Shown here in pieces: positions 43,707 to 51,963 of a stretch of 53,345 nt of DNA. The notes under the pieces are model-generated. The model was given only the letters and a program-made list of their open reading frames with translations, ran no database searches and was not told the origin of the DNA. Origin of the DNA: Janthinobacterium sp. GW456P (GTDB lineage Bacteria > Pseudomonadota > Gammaproteobacteria > Burkholderiales > Burkholderiaceae_D). The translations under genes were made by a program, and so were the position numbers. The stretch is from positions 1,287 through 54,631 of the forward strand of contig NZ_NEHB01000005.1 of assembly GCF_002127655.1 (NCBI RefSeq). The letters are read 5' to 3'. Position 1 is the first letter of the stretch. Each line of letters opens with the position of its first letter.

Positions 43707-43979
43707 ATGGCGCACACCGTCATCGCCGACATCGACACAGATTTGCTCGCCGCGCTGGAGTCCGGGGCAGATTTGCTCACGCTGCGCGCCATCCTGCTGC
43801 GCTACCATGCCAGCGGCGCGACGGCGGCGCAAGTGGCCGGCTTGTTGCAGGAACTGCGTCCCGCCACGCAGGAGGGCGCGCTGGAAGACGTGATACTCGA
43901 TGCCCTCGACATGGTGACGGGCTGGTGCGCGCCGCATCTGCGGGTATGGGATGAGGCAGGGGAAAACCGTGCATCCTGA
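43707..43979 (+). CDS. Small helical protein of unknown function
   Basis: A 90-residue soluble protein (ATG 43707 after GGGAGG), Leu/Ala-rich and helical, with DTDLLAALESGADLLTLRAI in the first helix and a late MVTGWCAPHLRVWDE. It has no recognised family. Its end overlaps the DUF2750 gene by 11 bp. Size and position inside a row of immunity-like genes are its only functional hints. Confidence 0.55.
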   Translation: MAHTVIADIDTDLLAALESGADLLTLRAILLRYHASGATAAQVAGLLQELRPATQEGALEDVILDALDMVTGWCAPHLRVWDEAGENRAS

Positions 43980-44346
43980 AAAGTTCAAGCAGGTGATGGA
44001 CCTGCCGTCCGCCGAACGCCATGGCTATTTTGTGCGCAAGGTGGCCGATACGCAAGAAGTGTGGGGTTTGCACCATGAGGGCTGGGCCACGGCGCAAGCC
44101 CATGGGCAGGTGGCGATACCGTTCTGGCCGGAAGCGGCATACGCGCAAGCGTGCGCCAGCGGCGACTGGGCCGGTTTCCAGCCGCGCGCCATCGCGCTCG
44201 ACGATTTTTTGACTAAGTGGCTGCCGGGCATGGCGGGCAACGGCCAGCTGGCGTCCGTCTTTCCCGTGCCGCAAGGCCGCGCCGGCATCGCGGCGCCGGA
44301 CGATTTACGGAGGGATTTACAGCATGAGGCAGAACAATATGAGTGA
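43969..44346 (+). CDS. DUF2750 family protein
   Basis: A 125-residue protein that fits DUF2750: KQVMDLPSAERHGYFVRKVA, EVWGLHHEGWA, VAIPFWPEAAYAQACASGDW, then LDDFLTKWLPGMAG and VFPVPQG. GTG 43969 is taken as start because AGGGGAAA stands just before it and the protein then begins at the family's usual place; an ATG at 43951 would add six residues. DUF2750 function is unknown; members often sit among immunity-protein gene rows. Confidence 0.7.
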   Translation: MHPEKFKQVMDLPSAERHGYFVRKVADTQEVWGLHHEGWATAQAHGQVAIPFWPEAAYAQACASGDWAGFQPRAIALDDFLTKWLPGMAGNGQLASVFPVPQGRAGIAAPDDLRRDLQHEAEQYE

Positions 44347-44512
44347 GCACAAGGAACGCCTCGACGCCTGGTACGACGGCTCGTCCATTTGCCTGATCGC
44401 CGTCGGTGCGCACGGTGATCCGCTGGACCTGGGCGACGACGAAGTGCGCGCCCTGATCGCCAAATTGCAGCGATGCCTGGCCGAGTCCGAGGCAGGCGCG
44501 GTGCCTGACTGA
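44324..44512 (+). CDS. Small protein of unknown function (62 aa)
   Basis: A 62-residue acidic protein starting at ATG 44324 after GGAGG (10 bases); an internal ATG at 44339 is an alternative that would overlap the DUF2750 stop by 8 bases. It reads LDAWYDGSSICLIAVGAHGD then LDLGDDEVRALIAKLQRCLA. The first part looks like a short beta hairpin, the second an amphipathic helix. Last of the small-gene row. Function unknown. Confidence 0.5.
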   Translation: MRQNNMSEHKERLDAWYDGSSICLIAVGAHGDPLDLGDDEVRALIAKLQRCLAESEAGAVPD

Positions 44513-44514
44513 AG

Positions 44515-44994
44515 TCAGACCGCCATCAGCGCTTTTTCCATCGCCACGCTGGCCAGGCTGATGCCGCTTGGGTGCGCATACGCTTCTTCGCGCAAGGCGA
44601 CAAAACCGGCGGCCCGGTAAAACGGCTCCGCATTGAGCGACGCGGACAGGTGAAGGCGGACGATGCCGTGCCCGCGCGCCAGCTGCTCCAGCGCCGCCAG
44701 CAGGCGCTTGCCGATACCGAGTCCCGCGCGCGCGGGATCGACGAATACGGCGTCCACTTCCTGTTTATTTATGTCCAGCATGGCGTAGCCGGCAATGGCC
44801 CCGTCGTGCATGGCGACGATGGCGCCACCGGCGGCCAGCATGGCCGCATACGCTTCCGGCACGGGCGAAGCCGTCCACACAGCAATTTGCTCAGGCGCAT
44901 AGTGCGTGGCGCAACTGACGCGCACGGCCACCGTGCGCAGGGCCCACAGGGCGTCGATTTCGTCGGGCAGGGCGGGGCGCAGGGTGATGGTCAT
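44515..44994 (-). CDS. GNAT N-acetyltransferase
   Basis: A 159-residue acetyltransferase from ATG 44994 after GGAAA. Signature: ITLRPALPDEIDALWALRT at the start, EVDAVFVDPARAGLGIGKRL with the acetyl-CoA loop (Q/R-x-x-G-x-G/A), then LHLSASLNAEPFYRAAGF. Convergent with the small-gene row, 2 bp apart. The substrate is unknown. An ATG at 45039 would add 15 residues without a ribosome site. Confidence 0.85.
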   Translation of the reverse strand: MTITLRPALPDEIDALWALRTVAVRVSCATHYAPEQIAVWTASPVPEAYAAMLAAGGAIVAMHDGAIAGYAMLDINKQEVDAVFVDPARAGLGIGKRLLAALEQLARGHGIVRLHLSASLNAEPFYRAAGFVALREEAYAHPSGISLASVAMEKALMAV

Positions 44995-45065
44995 CGAGGT
45001 TTTCCGGGCAAAAGGCCATGCTAGCGCAATAGCTGACATGGCGCCAGCGAGGGCTTATCGAGCCG

Positions 45066-46193
45066 TCATTGCGCCGGCTTGTCCGGATCGATGTAGTAGG
45101 ATCCCGGCGGCGCACCCGGCACTTTCACCCGGAACTTCAGGCCGGACAGCAGTTTGTCCCACAAGGCGATGGCTTCTTCGTCGGTCAGCGACGCCGCTTC
45201 GGCGGCACCGACCATGTTGTGGGCGACTTTGGTGTACATGGATGCTTCCAAGACCGCTGGATAGGCGATATCGCGCGGCGTACCCACCAGCGTCCATTCA
45301 AAATCGTGCACGCCATCGGTACGCCGTATCAACGATTCCTCGCCATGCCAGTGCTGCACGTCACGTTTGCCTTCGCGTAGCAGGGTACGAGAAGGGTAGT
45401 TCCTGCCTTGCTGGTCTTTCGCCTGCTGGATACGAGAAAGTAATGATAATTTCCCGCGTACTTTTGCATCATATTCAGCAGGAGGATAATCGCCGTAGGC
45501 ATCTTTATTCGCAGTGATGGAAAATGTTACATCCGGCAAGCTGGGAAAATACAGGCCCGCATCCGCCATTTCCTGACTATCATACTTGTCGTCGCTCATG
45601 AAGCCGCCTTCTAAGCAATGACCGGGTTCGGCAGGAATTTCATCTTGGTGACGCAGACGCAGACTATTCGCTCGCATTAACTGTGTGGTAGCCGCACTTT
45701 TAACCGTTCCACCTTTGGGAGTAGAGCCGGTAAGAATGTACGTAATATCTCCTTTGTTAATATACGTACTGAATAAAACATTGCCATCTTCTTTGGAAAA
45801 TTTATTGTCAAAATAGCGAATTTGCCAACTGTTTTTTATGGGCCCATTTTCGTTGGATATTATTTCAGAAGACTGGTTGTTGAATCTTATTTTTCTTAAG
45901 TCTTCTGTTATTTTTTCATCTTTTGCAATAATTCCGCCTTTTATGACTTCAATTCTTGATGGGAATGATATTTTTCCGTATATTAATTCAGCCTCCTTTG
46001 GAATTTCTATAGAATAACGTCCGAAACAGACAATTTTTGTTTTTAAAAATAGTGCATCCAAGCGTTTGCTGAGTTTGAAATTTCCAGGCATTATGGTCTC
46101 CTTGGGTGAATTTCTTTTCGCGTAGGTGGATAGAAATACCATTGCAATAACTGTGATCATGAGGAAAATTTTTTTCTGTATCTTATTATTCAT
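45066..46193 (-). CDS. Tli4-like immunity protein of a T6SS lipase effector
   Basis: A 375-residue protein with an N-terminal hydrophobic segment (IFLMITVIAMVFLSTYA), so it is exported or anchored facing the periplasm, where the lipase would act. The central and C-terminal parts resemble Tli4, for example EAELIYGKISFPSRIEV, CLEGGFMSDDKYDSQEMADA, LPDVTFSITANKD and the late FEWTLVGTPRDIAYPAV. Its gene starts three bases after the effector stop, with the GGGAG ribosome site embedded in the effector's last codons. Its 5' half is strikingly AT-rich compared with neighbours, which suggests import with its effector. Confidence 0.7.
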   Translation of the reverse strand: MNNKIQKKIFLMITVIAMVFLSTYAKRNSPKETIMPGNFKLSKRLDALFLKTKIVCFGRYSIEIPKEAELIYGKISFPSRIEVIKGGIIAKDEKITEDLRKIRFNNQSSEIISNENGPIKNSWQIRYFDNKFSKEDGNVLFSTYINKGDITYILTGSTPKGGTVKSAATTQLMRANSLRLRHQDEIPAEPGHCLEGGFMSDDKYDSQEMADAGLYFPSLPDVTFSITANKDAYGDYPPAEYDAKVRGKLSLLSRIQQAKDQQGRNYPSRTLLREGKRDVQHWHGEESLIRRTDGVHDFEWTLVGTPRDIAYPAVLEASMYTKVAHNMVGAAEAASLTDEEAIALWDKLLSGLKFRVKVPGAPPGSYYIDPDKPAQ

Positions 46194-46196
46194 GGC

Positions 46197-48050
46197 TTAC
46201 TCCCATTTTGCCGTCTTGGCAATTTGTACGATGGAATACAGCATGGATGCCATTACATTTGTATCGGCGTAGCTGTTCTGGTGTTCATAACCGTTTGCTT
46301 CCGCCGTGCCATGTATGAAAAGTGAGCCTGTGATGTGCCGGGCAGAACGATCTGATGGTACGGTGCCGTCACCGCGTGCACTAGCTGGCTGTAGCTGCAG
46401 TTTTAAGCGTTTCCCTCCTGCTTGGACGAGGAGTTGCCCCTTGCTATCATCTTCAAGTAATTTCCATTTTTCAGGTAGCGGCTCAAATTTATTCCATGGA
46501 TCGGTAGAGCCGCTGTGAAGACCTTCAATTAATTTAAATACGACATCGCCATAACTTAAGAAGTTCCTCGATGCGCAATAGCTTGCATAAGTGTTAGGAT
46601 GAAACGTTTTTTCTATGGATGATAGAAATTCTGTGGCTAATTTTAATCGGTTCATTACCATTTCCAGGCCGCCTCCATTATCAGATGATATGCGTGCCGG
46701 ATTTACCCAGTTTGGATTGATGAGTCGCCACCATGCATGGGCTGGTTGAAGGTAAATGCTTTCCAGTGCAGTCGCCTTATCGCGAGGCCAGCTCCATAAA
46801 ACTTTATCCTGTTCATCTATAATTTTCAGCCAATTCTGGCCATATGCCGCACCTGGCATCATTTCGAGTGGCGCCGGTGCGTTTGCTAGAATTGCGGTAG
46901 CGTGTTCGCCGTCGATCCCTAGAATGCGGGCCTCTATTTCCGCTACAGAACCTTCTCTTTCCTGAAAACCAAAACGCATGCGTTTATATGCCCCTGCGGC
47001 TCCAATGGTTGGCATCACGTTGTGATAAATGCCCAGAATTTTCACATCTTTATCATCAAGCATCTTTCCATAGCTGGGGTGTATCAATGCACGGGCCAGC
47101 AAGCCCCCCATGCTATGCGTGACGATGATGACTTCGTTGCATTTGAATCCGCGTTGCTGGTAGCCTTTGACCAGACCGCGTAGTCGCTCTGCAATAGTGA
47201 CGGCGGATACCCCATTGCTCTTAATAAAGTTGTAACCCATTGCATGCACGGGATACCAGCAAGGAGCGATTTTCTTTAAATCGCTGACGGTAATGGCTTT
47301 GCCAGATGACGCGCCAAAATTTGTTGGATCTTGCAAAAGCAGTGCACCAACGCCGCTCGTTTGACGCCAGACAGGATGTACCTTACCTTCGGAAATCATG
47401 TTGTTGAGATGCAATTCGGCAGCCCGTAGCATTGTTCCGTACGCACCAGCAAATAGCACTTCACTCCATCCTCGCCAACGGGCTATTTGAGCTGGGCTTT
47501 GATACGAACAGGCTTTACCTTGATTCGGACGTGTTGTTGTCGCGATCCTGTTAGTCCCCATCAAGGGAGGAATGGGGGTAAAGCTATCGGGTACATTTTG
47601 ATGCCGTGCATCTGCGGCTTTGGTTTCAGCACCGTCTGGATCGAAGCGGCTATTGCTCTCCGTATAGTGGTAGTACTCCACTTCGGTTTCAGTGGGATCA
47701 AACACCAATTGCCGCTGCCGTGGCGACGCCTCTTTGAACCAGCCGCCCAAGCCCTTGCCTGTAAGGATAGCCGTCGTGCCGCCCGCACCCATCATATCGT
47801 CTGGCCGCCAAGCCCGATTGTCTGGACGGCGCAATTCGTCCTGGCGAACCTTGCTCATTCGTAGATTGCTGCCCATCACGCCCGGCAGGAAAATGACAGG
47901 AATGACTTTGCCTGGTGGCACGGTGACGTCATGCCGAGCAGTATCTTTCGTTTCCGTCATCGAAACAGCGAGTTCCGCCCACCCTCCCACGCCTTGGCTA
48001 AACTTTGCAGGATGATTGCCGCGCTTATTCAAGTCATCACATTTGCTCAT
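46197..48050 (-). CDS. Type VI secretion lipase effector, Tle4-like (PGAP1-like alpha/beta hydrolase)
   Basis: A 617-residue enzyme with no signal peptide. Oxyanion region VIPVIFLPGVMGSNL (about 49-63), nucleophile S313 in VTHSMGGLLAR, acid motif RGDGTVPSD (about 560-570) and catalytic His in YEHQNSYAD near the end. This is the lipase/phospholipase set in PGAP1-like Tle4 effectors, which cleave membrane lipids of rival bacteria; length is close to PA1510. It starts in a 4-bp overlap with the vgrG end and is followed by the immunity gene. Delivery by the VgrG encoded upstream is therefore likely. Other Tle families cannot be fully ruled out. Confidence 0.75.
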   Translation of the reverse strand: MSKCDDLNKRGNHPAKFSQGVGGWAELAVSMTETKDTARHDVTVPPGKVIPVIFLPGVMGSNLRMSKVRQDELRRPDNRAWRPDDMMGAGGTTAILTGKGLGGWFKEASPRQRQLVFDPTETEVEYYHYTESNSRFDPDGAETKAADARHQNVPDSFTPIPPLMGTNRIATTTRPNQGKACSYQSPAQIARWRGWSEVLFAGAYGTMLRAAELHLNNMISEGKVHPVWRQTSGVGALLLQDPTNFGASSGKAITVSDLKKIAPCWYPVHAMGYNFIKSNGVSAVTIAERLRGLVKGYQQRGFKCNEVIIVTHSMGGLLARALIHPSYGKMLDDKDVKILGIYHNVMPTIGAAGAYKRMRFGFQEREGSVAEIEARILGIDGEHATAILANAPAPLEMMPGAAYGQNWLKIIDEQDKVLWSWPRDKATALESIYLQPAHAWWRLINPNWVNPARISSDNGGGLEMVMNRLKLATEFLSSIEKTFHPNTYASYCASRNFLSYGDVVFKLIEGLHSGSTDPWNKFEPLPEKWKLLEDDSKGQLLVQAGGKRLKLQLQPASARGDGTVPSDRSARHITGSLFIHGTAEANGYEHQNSYADTNVMASMLYSIVQIAKTAKWE

Positions 48051-50641
48051 GGCAGTTCTCCCTTATAGCGAATGATGTAGCTGTCCATGCCGGCGGATTT
48101 TTGTAGTTGCGTGGAACCGTCTTGCGCGCTTTTGCCGGCCATGTTGCCGTCATCACGCAGGATTTCAAAAGCAACGCCAACGGCCGGCGTATCGTCGACA
48201 TTCACTAGCAACACTTCCTGGTCAAAACTGCTGTGCGGCCGCTCATTGAATTCCTGCGACACGCTCTTCGGCGCCAGGGTTTCCAGGTTGCCGTTGAAGA
48301 GCACGGGCGAGGAAGTAAAGAACTGCACCTTGTCGCTGATTTCCAGCATGTGGTTGGCGCCGTGCAGGCGTACGCCTTTTTTGCCCTTGATGTTGACCCA
48401 GTCCGCTTCGCTGATCAGCGACAGCACTTTCCGGGCAATGATTTCCACTTCGTCGCTCTGGGCTTCGATGGACACCTTGCCGCTGGCGGCAATCAGTTTC
48501 ATGCCGGCCTTGTGCACGAACAGGCTGAAGCTCTTGGCGATGCTGGCAAACATGCTGTCGCCGCTGGCGAGGGAGATATTCTTGCTGCTGGTGAGCGCCA
48601 CATGTTCGCTGGCGGCCAGGTGGATCGACTGGGTTGTGCTCAATTCGATGCCGGCCGGGCTGGCCAGCACCAGGTGGGGTTCGGACAGTTCCGGAAAATT
48701 GCCGCCGGCGCCCTTGATGGCGGTATTTTGCCGCTGGATGGCCTCGGCCACGGCGCCTTGCTGTGCGGCGCTGTCTTGCGCGCCTGCATCGACGGCCATG
48801 CCGGCCAGTCCCTTTTGCAGTTGGCGCGCTTGCGCCAGGCGGGATTGCGTTTCGTCGAGCTGCTTCACCGACGCGGCCCCTGCCGGTGTTTCGGTGGTGA
48901 TCAGCATGCCTTTGCTGGCGCGCAGGGCGCCCCAGGCGTTGCTGGACAGCTCGAATCCTTCTCCGCGCGCGTCCTTGCGGCCCGCGTTGTCGTCGATGCG
49001 GGTGATATTGCCCAATGACAAACGGCTGTCCTGATGCTCGCTGCGCAGCTGTGCCTGGATCGCCCCCTTGGTATCGTCGAGCACAAGATGGTTGGCGCTG
49101 CGGGCGCCCAGTTCGCGGCTGCGCACGCCGGACAGCGCGCGCTGCTGCGGCAATTGCCATGGCGGCGGGTTGGCGCTGTTGTAGACCACGCCGATGACGA
49201 TGGGATGGTCGATATTGCCGTCCTGGAATTGCACGACGACTTCCTGGCCCACGCGCGGCAAGGCGATGTGTCCCATTTGCGGTCCCGCCATCGGCATCAT
49301 GACCCGTATCCATGGGGAGCTGTGTTCATCGAATTCGCCCAGGCGGTCCCAGTGAAATTGCAGGCGGATGCGTCCCAGTGCATCGGTATGGATTTCCTCC
49401 CCGGCGGGCCCGACCACCAGTGCCGTCTGCACGCCGGCAACGATACAGGGCGTGCTATTGTAGCCACGGCCTGGTCTCCAGCGGATGTCCCGGCGCACGC
49501 AGGTGAGCGTGTTCGCGTAATGCGATGGAGCGCCCGCTTCAGCCTGATAATTATTGCTGGCGATATGCTCGGCTGACAGGATCAGGTACTCGCGTTCGGC
49601 AATACTGTCCGGGCGCTCCTCGCCATGCTGATAGCGTTTTTCCTCGGCGCTGAAGTGTCCATCGAGCCGGAAACAAAGGCCGGGCTGCGCGCCGCGGTGA
49701 TTGCCGGCCGCTTCAAAATACTGGCGCAGATGGTCGCTTTCTTCCATGCGGCGCTGTGCCAACGCCTCTCCATCATCGACATTCCCGTAGCCATAGGCGC
49801 CCGTGTTTTCATACAGTTCGTGGGCAAATACATCACCCTGGCGATTCAGCGAGTAGCCGCTGGCCAGATGGGGCCTGGGATTTTTATAGTCGAAGCTGGC
49901 CAAGGTCAACTGCCCGGAGCCGAGCCGGCGTACGGCTTGCCACTGCTGGAGGCCATCGTCTTCCAGGGAGCCCGACTCGGCGTGGAAACGCATGGCGCCG
50001 TCACCGGACGCCGTGGCGATCATGTCCGCCAGGGTGCTGTTGTCGGCGAGCCAGAGCGTATGGCCATCGGCGCGGTGTTCATACCAGTAATGCCAGCCCA
50101 GCGCTTCCCAGCGCCGGTGCAAGTGGTTGTAATCGGTTTCATTGTGCTGGTTGGCGCAGGTGATTTGCGGGTCGTCGCCGTGGAGGCTGGTTTTCCAGTC
50201 GCGCTGCGCATAGTGCGCAAACGTCGTTTCGGTCAGCTGCATCACGCTTTGGCCATGAAAGGAGACGTTGTCCTGGCGCAGCCGGGCAAAGGCCAGCCAC
50301 GGTTGCAGCACCATCCGGTACCAGGCGAAACCGCCGTCGGCGCGCAGCAGGCAGAATTCGCCCACATAGCCGTTGAAGTGGCGCAGTGTGCCATCGTCGC
50401 GCACCATGGAAATGGTCACCATGCGGCCCATCATGGCCTTGAGTGCAATATGCGCGTCATCGGACAGCAGTTCAGCCTCGAAACGGAAATCGCGCGACAC
50501 CTCTTCCCTGGCGGTCAGCGAATTGACCAGCAGGATGGCGCCGGCCGGTCCATCGTCATGGGGGAATTCGATCTTCAGCAGGCGCCGTTCTTGCGCGGCG
50601 AGGTCGAAGACCGACAGCGCCGCCTGGATGCGTGCATGCAT
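48047..50641 (-). CDS. vgrG: VgrG spike protein of type VI secretion with C-terminal extension
   Basis: An 864-residue VgrG. gp27-like base (about 20-330), gp5-like OB fold (about 395-490, with LGRIRLQFHWDRLGEFDEHS and PWIRVMMPMAGPQMGHIALP), then beta-helix with DUF2345 (to about 770). The last about 75 residues (FDQEVLLVNVDDTPAVGVAF, then EILRDDGNMAGKSAQDGSTQ) look like a transthyretin-like domain, the type of tail that binds lipase effectors in other VgrGs. ATG 50641 follows GGAGG. It is followed by PAAR upstream and by the lipase directly downstream. Confidence 0.93.
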   Translation of the reverse strand: MHARIQAALSVFDLAAQERRLLKIEFPHDDGPAGAILLVNSLTAREEVSRDFRFEAELLSDDAHIALKAMMGRMVTISMVRDDGTLRHFNGYVGEFCLLRADGGFAWYRMVLQPWLAFARLRQDNVSFHGQSVMQLTETTFAHYAQRDWKTSLHGDDPQITCANQHNETDYNHLHRRWEALGWHYWYEHRADGHTLWLADNSTLADMIATASGDGAMRFHAESGSLEDDGLQQWQAVRRLGSGQLTLASFDYKNPRPHLASGYSLNRQGDVFAHELYENTGAYGYGNVDDGEALAQRRMEESDHLRQYFEAAGNHRGAQPGLCFRLDGHFSAEEKRYQHGEERPDSIAEREYLILSAEHIASNNYQAEAGAPSHYANTLTCVRRDIRWRPGRGYNSTPCIVAGVQTALVVGPAGEEIHTDALGRIRLQFHWDRLGEFDEHSSPWIRVMMPMAGPQMGHIALPRVGQEVVVQFQDGNIDHPIVIGVVYNSANPPPWQLPQQRALSGVRSRELGARSANHLVLDDTKGAIQAQLRSEHQDSRLSLGNITRIDDNAGRKDARGEGFELSSNAWGALRASKGMLITTETPAGAASVKQLDETQSRLAQARQLQKGLAGMAVDAGAQDSAAQQGAVAEAIQRQNTAIKGAGGNFPELSEPHLVLASPAGIELSTTQSIHLAASEHVALTSSKNISLASGDSMFASIAKSFSLFVHKAGMKLIAASGKVSIEAQSDEVEIIARKVLSLISEADWVNIKGKKGVRLHGANHMLEISDKVQFFTSSPVLFNGNLETLAPKSVSQEFNERPHSSFDQEVLLVNVDDTPAVGVAFEILRDDGNMAGKSAQDGSTQLQKSAGMDSYIIRYKGELP

Positions 50642-50653
50642 GGCCTGCCTCCG

Positions 50654-50908
50654 TTATAGCGATGTGATCAGGTGGGCGCCGCAGGCGGTGGCATCGCCGT
50701 CATAAGCGTACGGCTTGCCCATGTGTTTTGCGCCGGCGCCGTCCGGCGTGATCGGAAAGCTGCCCTTACATTTGGGGCAGAAGGTTGTGTCATCGGCCAG
50801 CGCCGCCGTCTTTCCCATCACGGTGCTGCCCGACGATGCGCTGGTGACTTTGCCGCCGTGATCGGTTGCGTCTCCAAGCCGGATGACGCCGCGTCCCACA
50901 TGTTTCAT
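50654..50908 (-). CDS. PAAR-domain spike tip protein
   Basis: An 84-residue PAAR protein starting KHVGRGVIRLGDATDHGGKV, with the beta-rich SGSTVMGKTAALADD and a C-x-x-C (FCPKCKG) followed by a His near the end, which would bind the zinc that sharpens the tip. It caps VgrG. Start ATG 50908 follows GAGG. It lies 12 bp before vgrG and 29 bp after tssG, inside one operon. It has no toxin extension. Confidence 0.9.
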   Translation of the reverse strand: MKHVGRGVIRLGDATDHGGKVTSASSGSTVMGKTAALADDTTFCPKCKGSFPITPDGAGAKHMGKPYAYDGDATACGAHLITSL

Positions 50909-50937
50909 GATTGCCTCGCTTTCCAGGGATGAACTGC

Positions 50938-51963
50938 TCAAGCCAGTTGCAGCAAATAACGCACTTCGGCGCCGCGTACCTTGCCTTGTGCTGTCTGCAA
51001 GAACGTCGTCCAGCCAAGGCGCCGTCTTTCTGCAGGGTTGGCGCTTAGAAGCAGGGGAGTAATGCATGGCGGACTCAATATCAGCCGCACTTCATATTGC
51101 AAATCTGGTACGCCAAACAGCGCCAGCATCTTTGCCAATGCCGCCGCACCTGCGCTACGCGGCAGGAAACGTTGCAGACCGGCGGGATCCAGCGGGCCGA
51201 TATGCAGGCAGACACGCCTGTCGTGGCGCCAAAGCCGCAGGCCAAGCGTTGCGCCGCGCGCCAGAACGAAGTTGACACCGCCCAGCAGGCTGCGCCGGTT
51301 TTTTTCCAGATAGTCCCAGCTACCGACAAATTGTTGCAATGCGACGGGCACGCCGCAGTATTCGGCCAGCGCCGGGCCGATCGCTTGCGCGGAGACGGGG
51401 CGGCAGCGCAGCAGACCCGCGTACCAGGCCGCGGCGTCCTGCGTCACGGCATCGGGTTCGGCGCTCGACGGCAGCGCATCGCGCTGCACACCGGCCAGTG
51501 CCATCAGCAAAGGCAGTTGCGCATCCCTTGCCTGGGTCTGGAGCGTCGATTCCAGTCGATACTTTTCCCATGCCTGGTAATACAGCGTGAGCATGCGGTG
51601 GGAAAAGATATCGAGGAAGGCCGAGACGCCGGCGTCCTTGCTCGACAAGCGGTAGGCGGCGATGCGTTCCGAGTGGTGCAAGGGCAAGGTGCCAGCGACG
51701 CCCAGAAAACGCATGAACGCCGGTATCAAGGTCACTTGTTCGTTGTCGTCGAGTGTAAGCCGTTCGATTTCGCTGGCCGGAAAACTCATGGACAGGCTGT
51801 TCTTGAAGCGCAGCACCTGGCTGAAGGCTTGCGTATGGGATATGTTCTGCCGATGCAGCCAGCTCAGCAGAATACGCACCGCCTGCACGAACTGGTAGCG
51901 GTAGGGCTCGGCCAGCAAATGGTGCATTACACCAGATTCTGCAATCCGCTTCTTGGTTTGCAT
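50938..51963 (-). CDS. tssG: Type VI secretion baseplate protein TssG
   Basis: A 341-residue baseplate subunit. It opens with HHLLAEPYRYQFVQAVRILL, the TssG family signature, and later has FLDIFSHRMLTLYYQAWEKY and the family LPRSAGAAALAKMLALF. With TssF it forms the wedge that docks the sheath on the membrane complex. ATG 51963 follows GGAGAGGAG and overlaps tssF by 37 bp. An internal ATG at 51927, which forms a TAATG junction with the tssF stop, is an alternative without a ribosome site. Confidence 0.9.
   Translation of the reverse strand: MQTKKRIAESGVMHHLLAEPYRYQFVQAVRILLSWLHRQNISHTQAFSQVLRFKNSLSMSFPASEIERLTLDDNEQVTLIPAFMRFLGVAGTLPLHHSERIAAYRLSSKDAGVSAFLDIFSHRMLTLYYQAWEKYRLESTLQTQARDAQLPLLMALAGVQRDALPSSAEPDAVTQDAAAWYAGLLRCRPVSAQAIGPALAEYCGVPVALQQFVGSWDYLEKNRRSLLGGVNFVLARGATLGLRLWRHDRRVCLHIGPLDPAGLQRFLPRSAGAAALAKMLALFGVPDLQYEVRLILSPPCITPLLLSANPAERRRLGWTTFLQTAQGKVRGAEVRYLLQLA

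Noticed and set aside
44505..44518. Hairpin CTGAC-TGAA-GTCAG between convergent genes
   Set aside because: The stem is only 5 bp with no T run, so a terminator cannot be supported.
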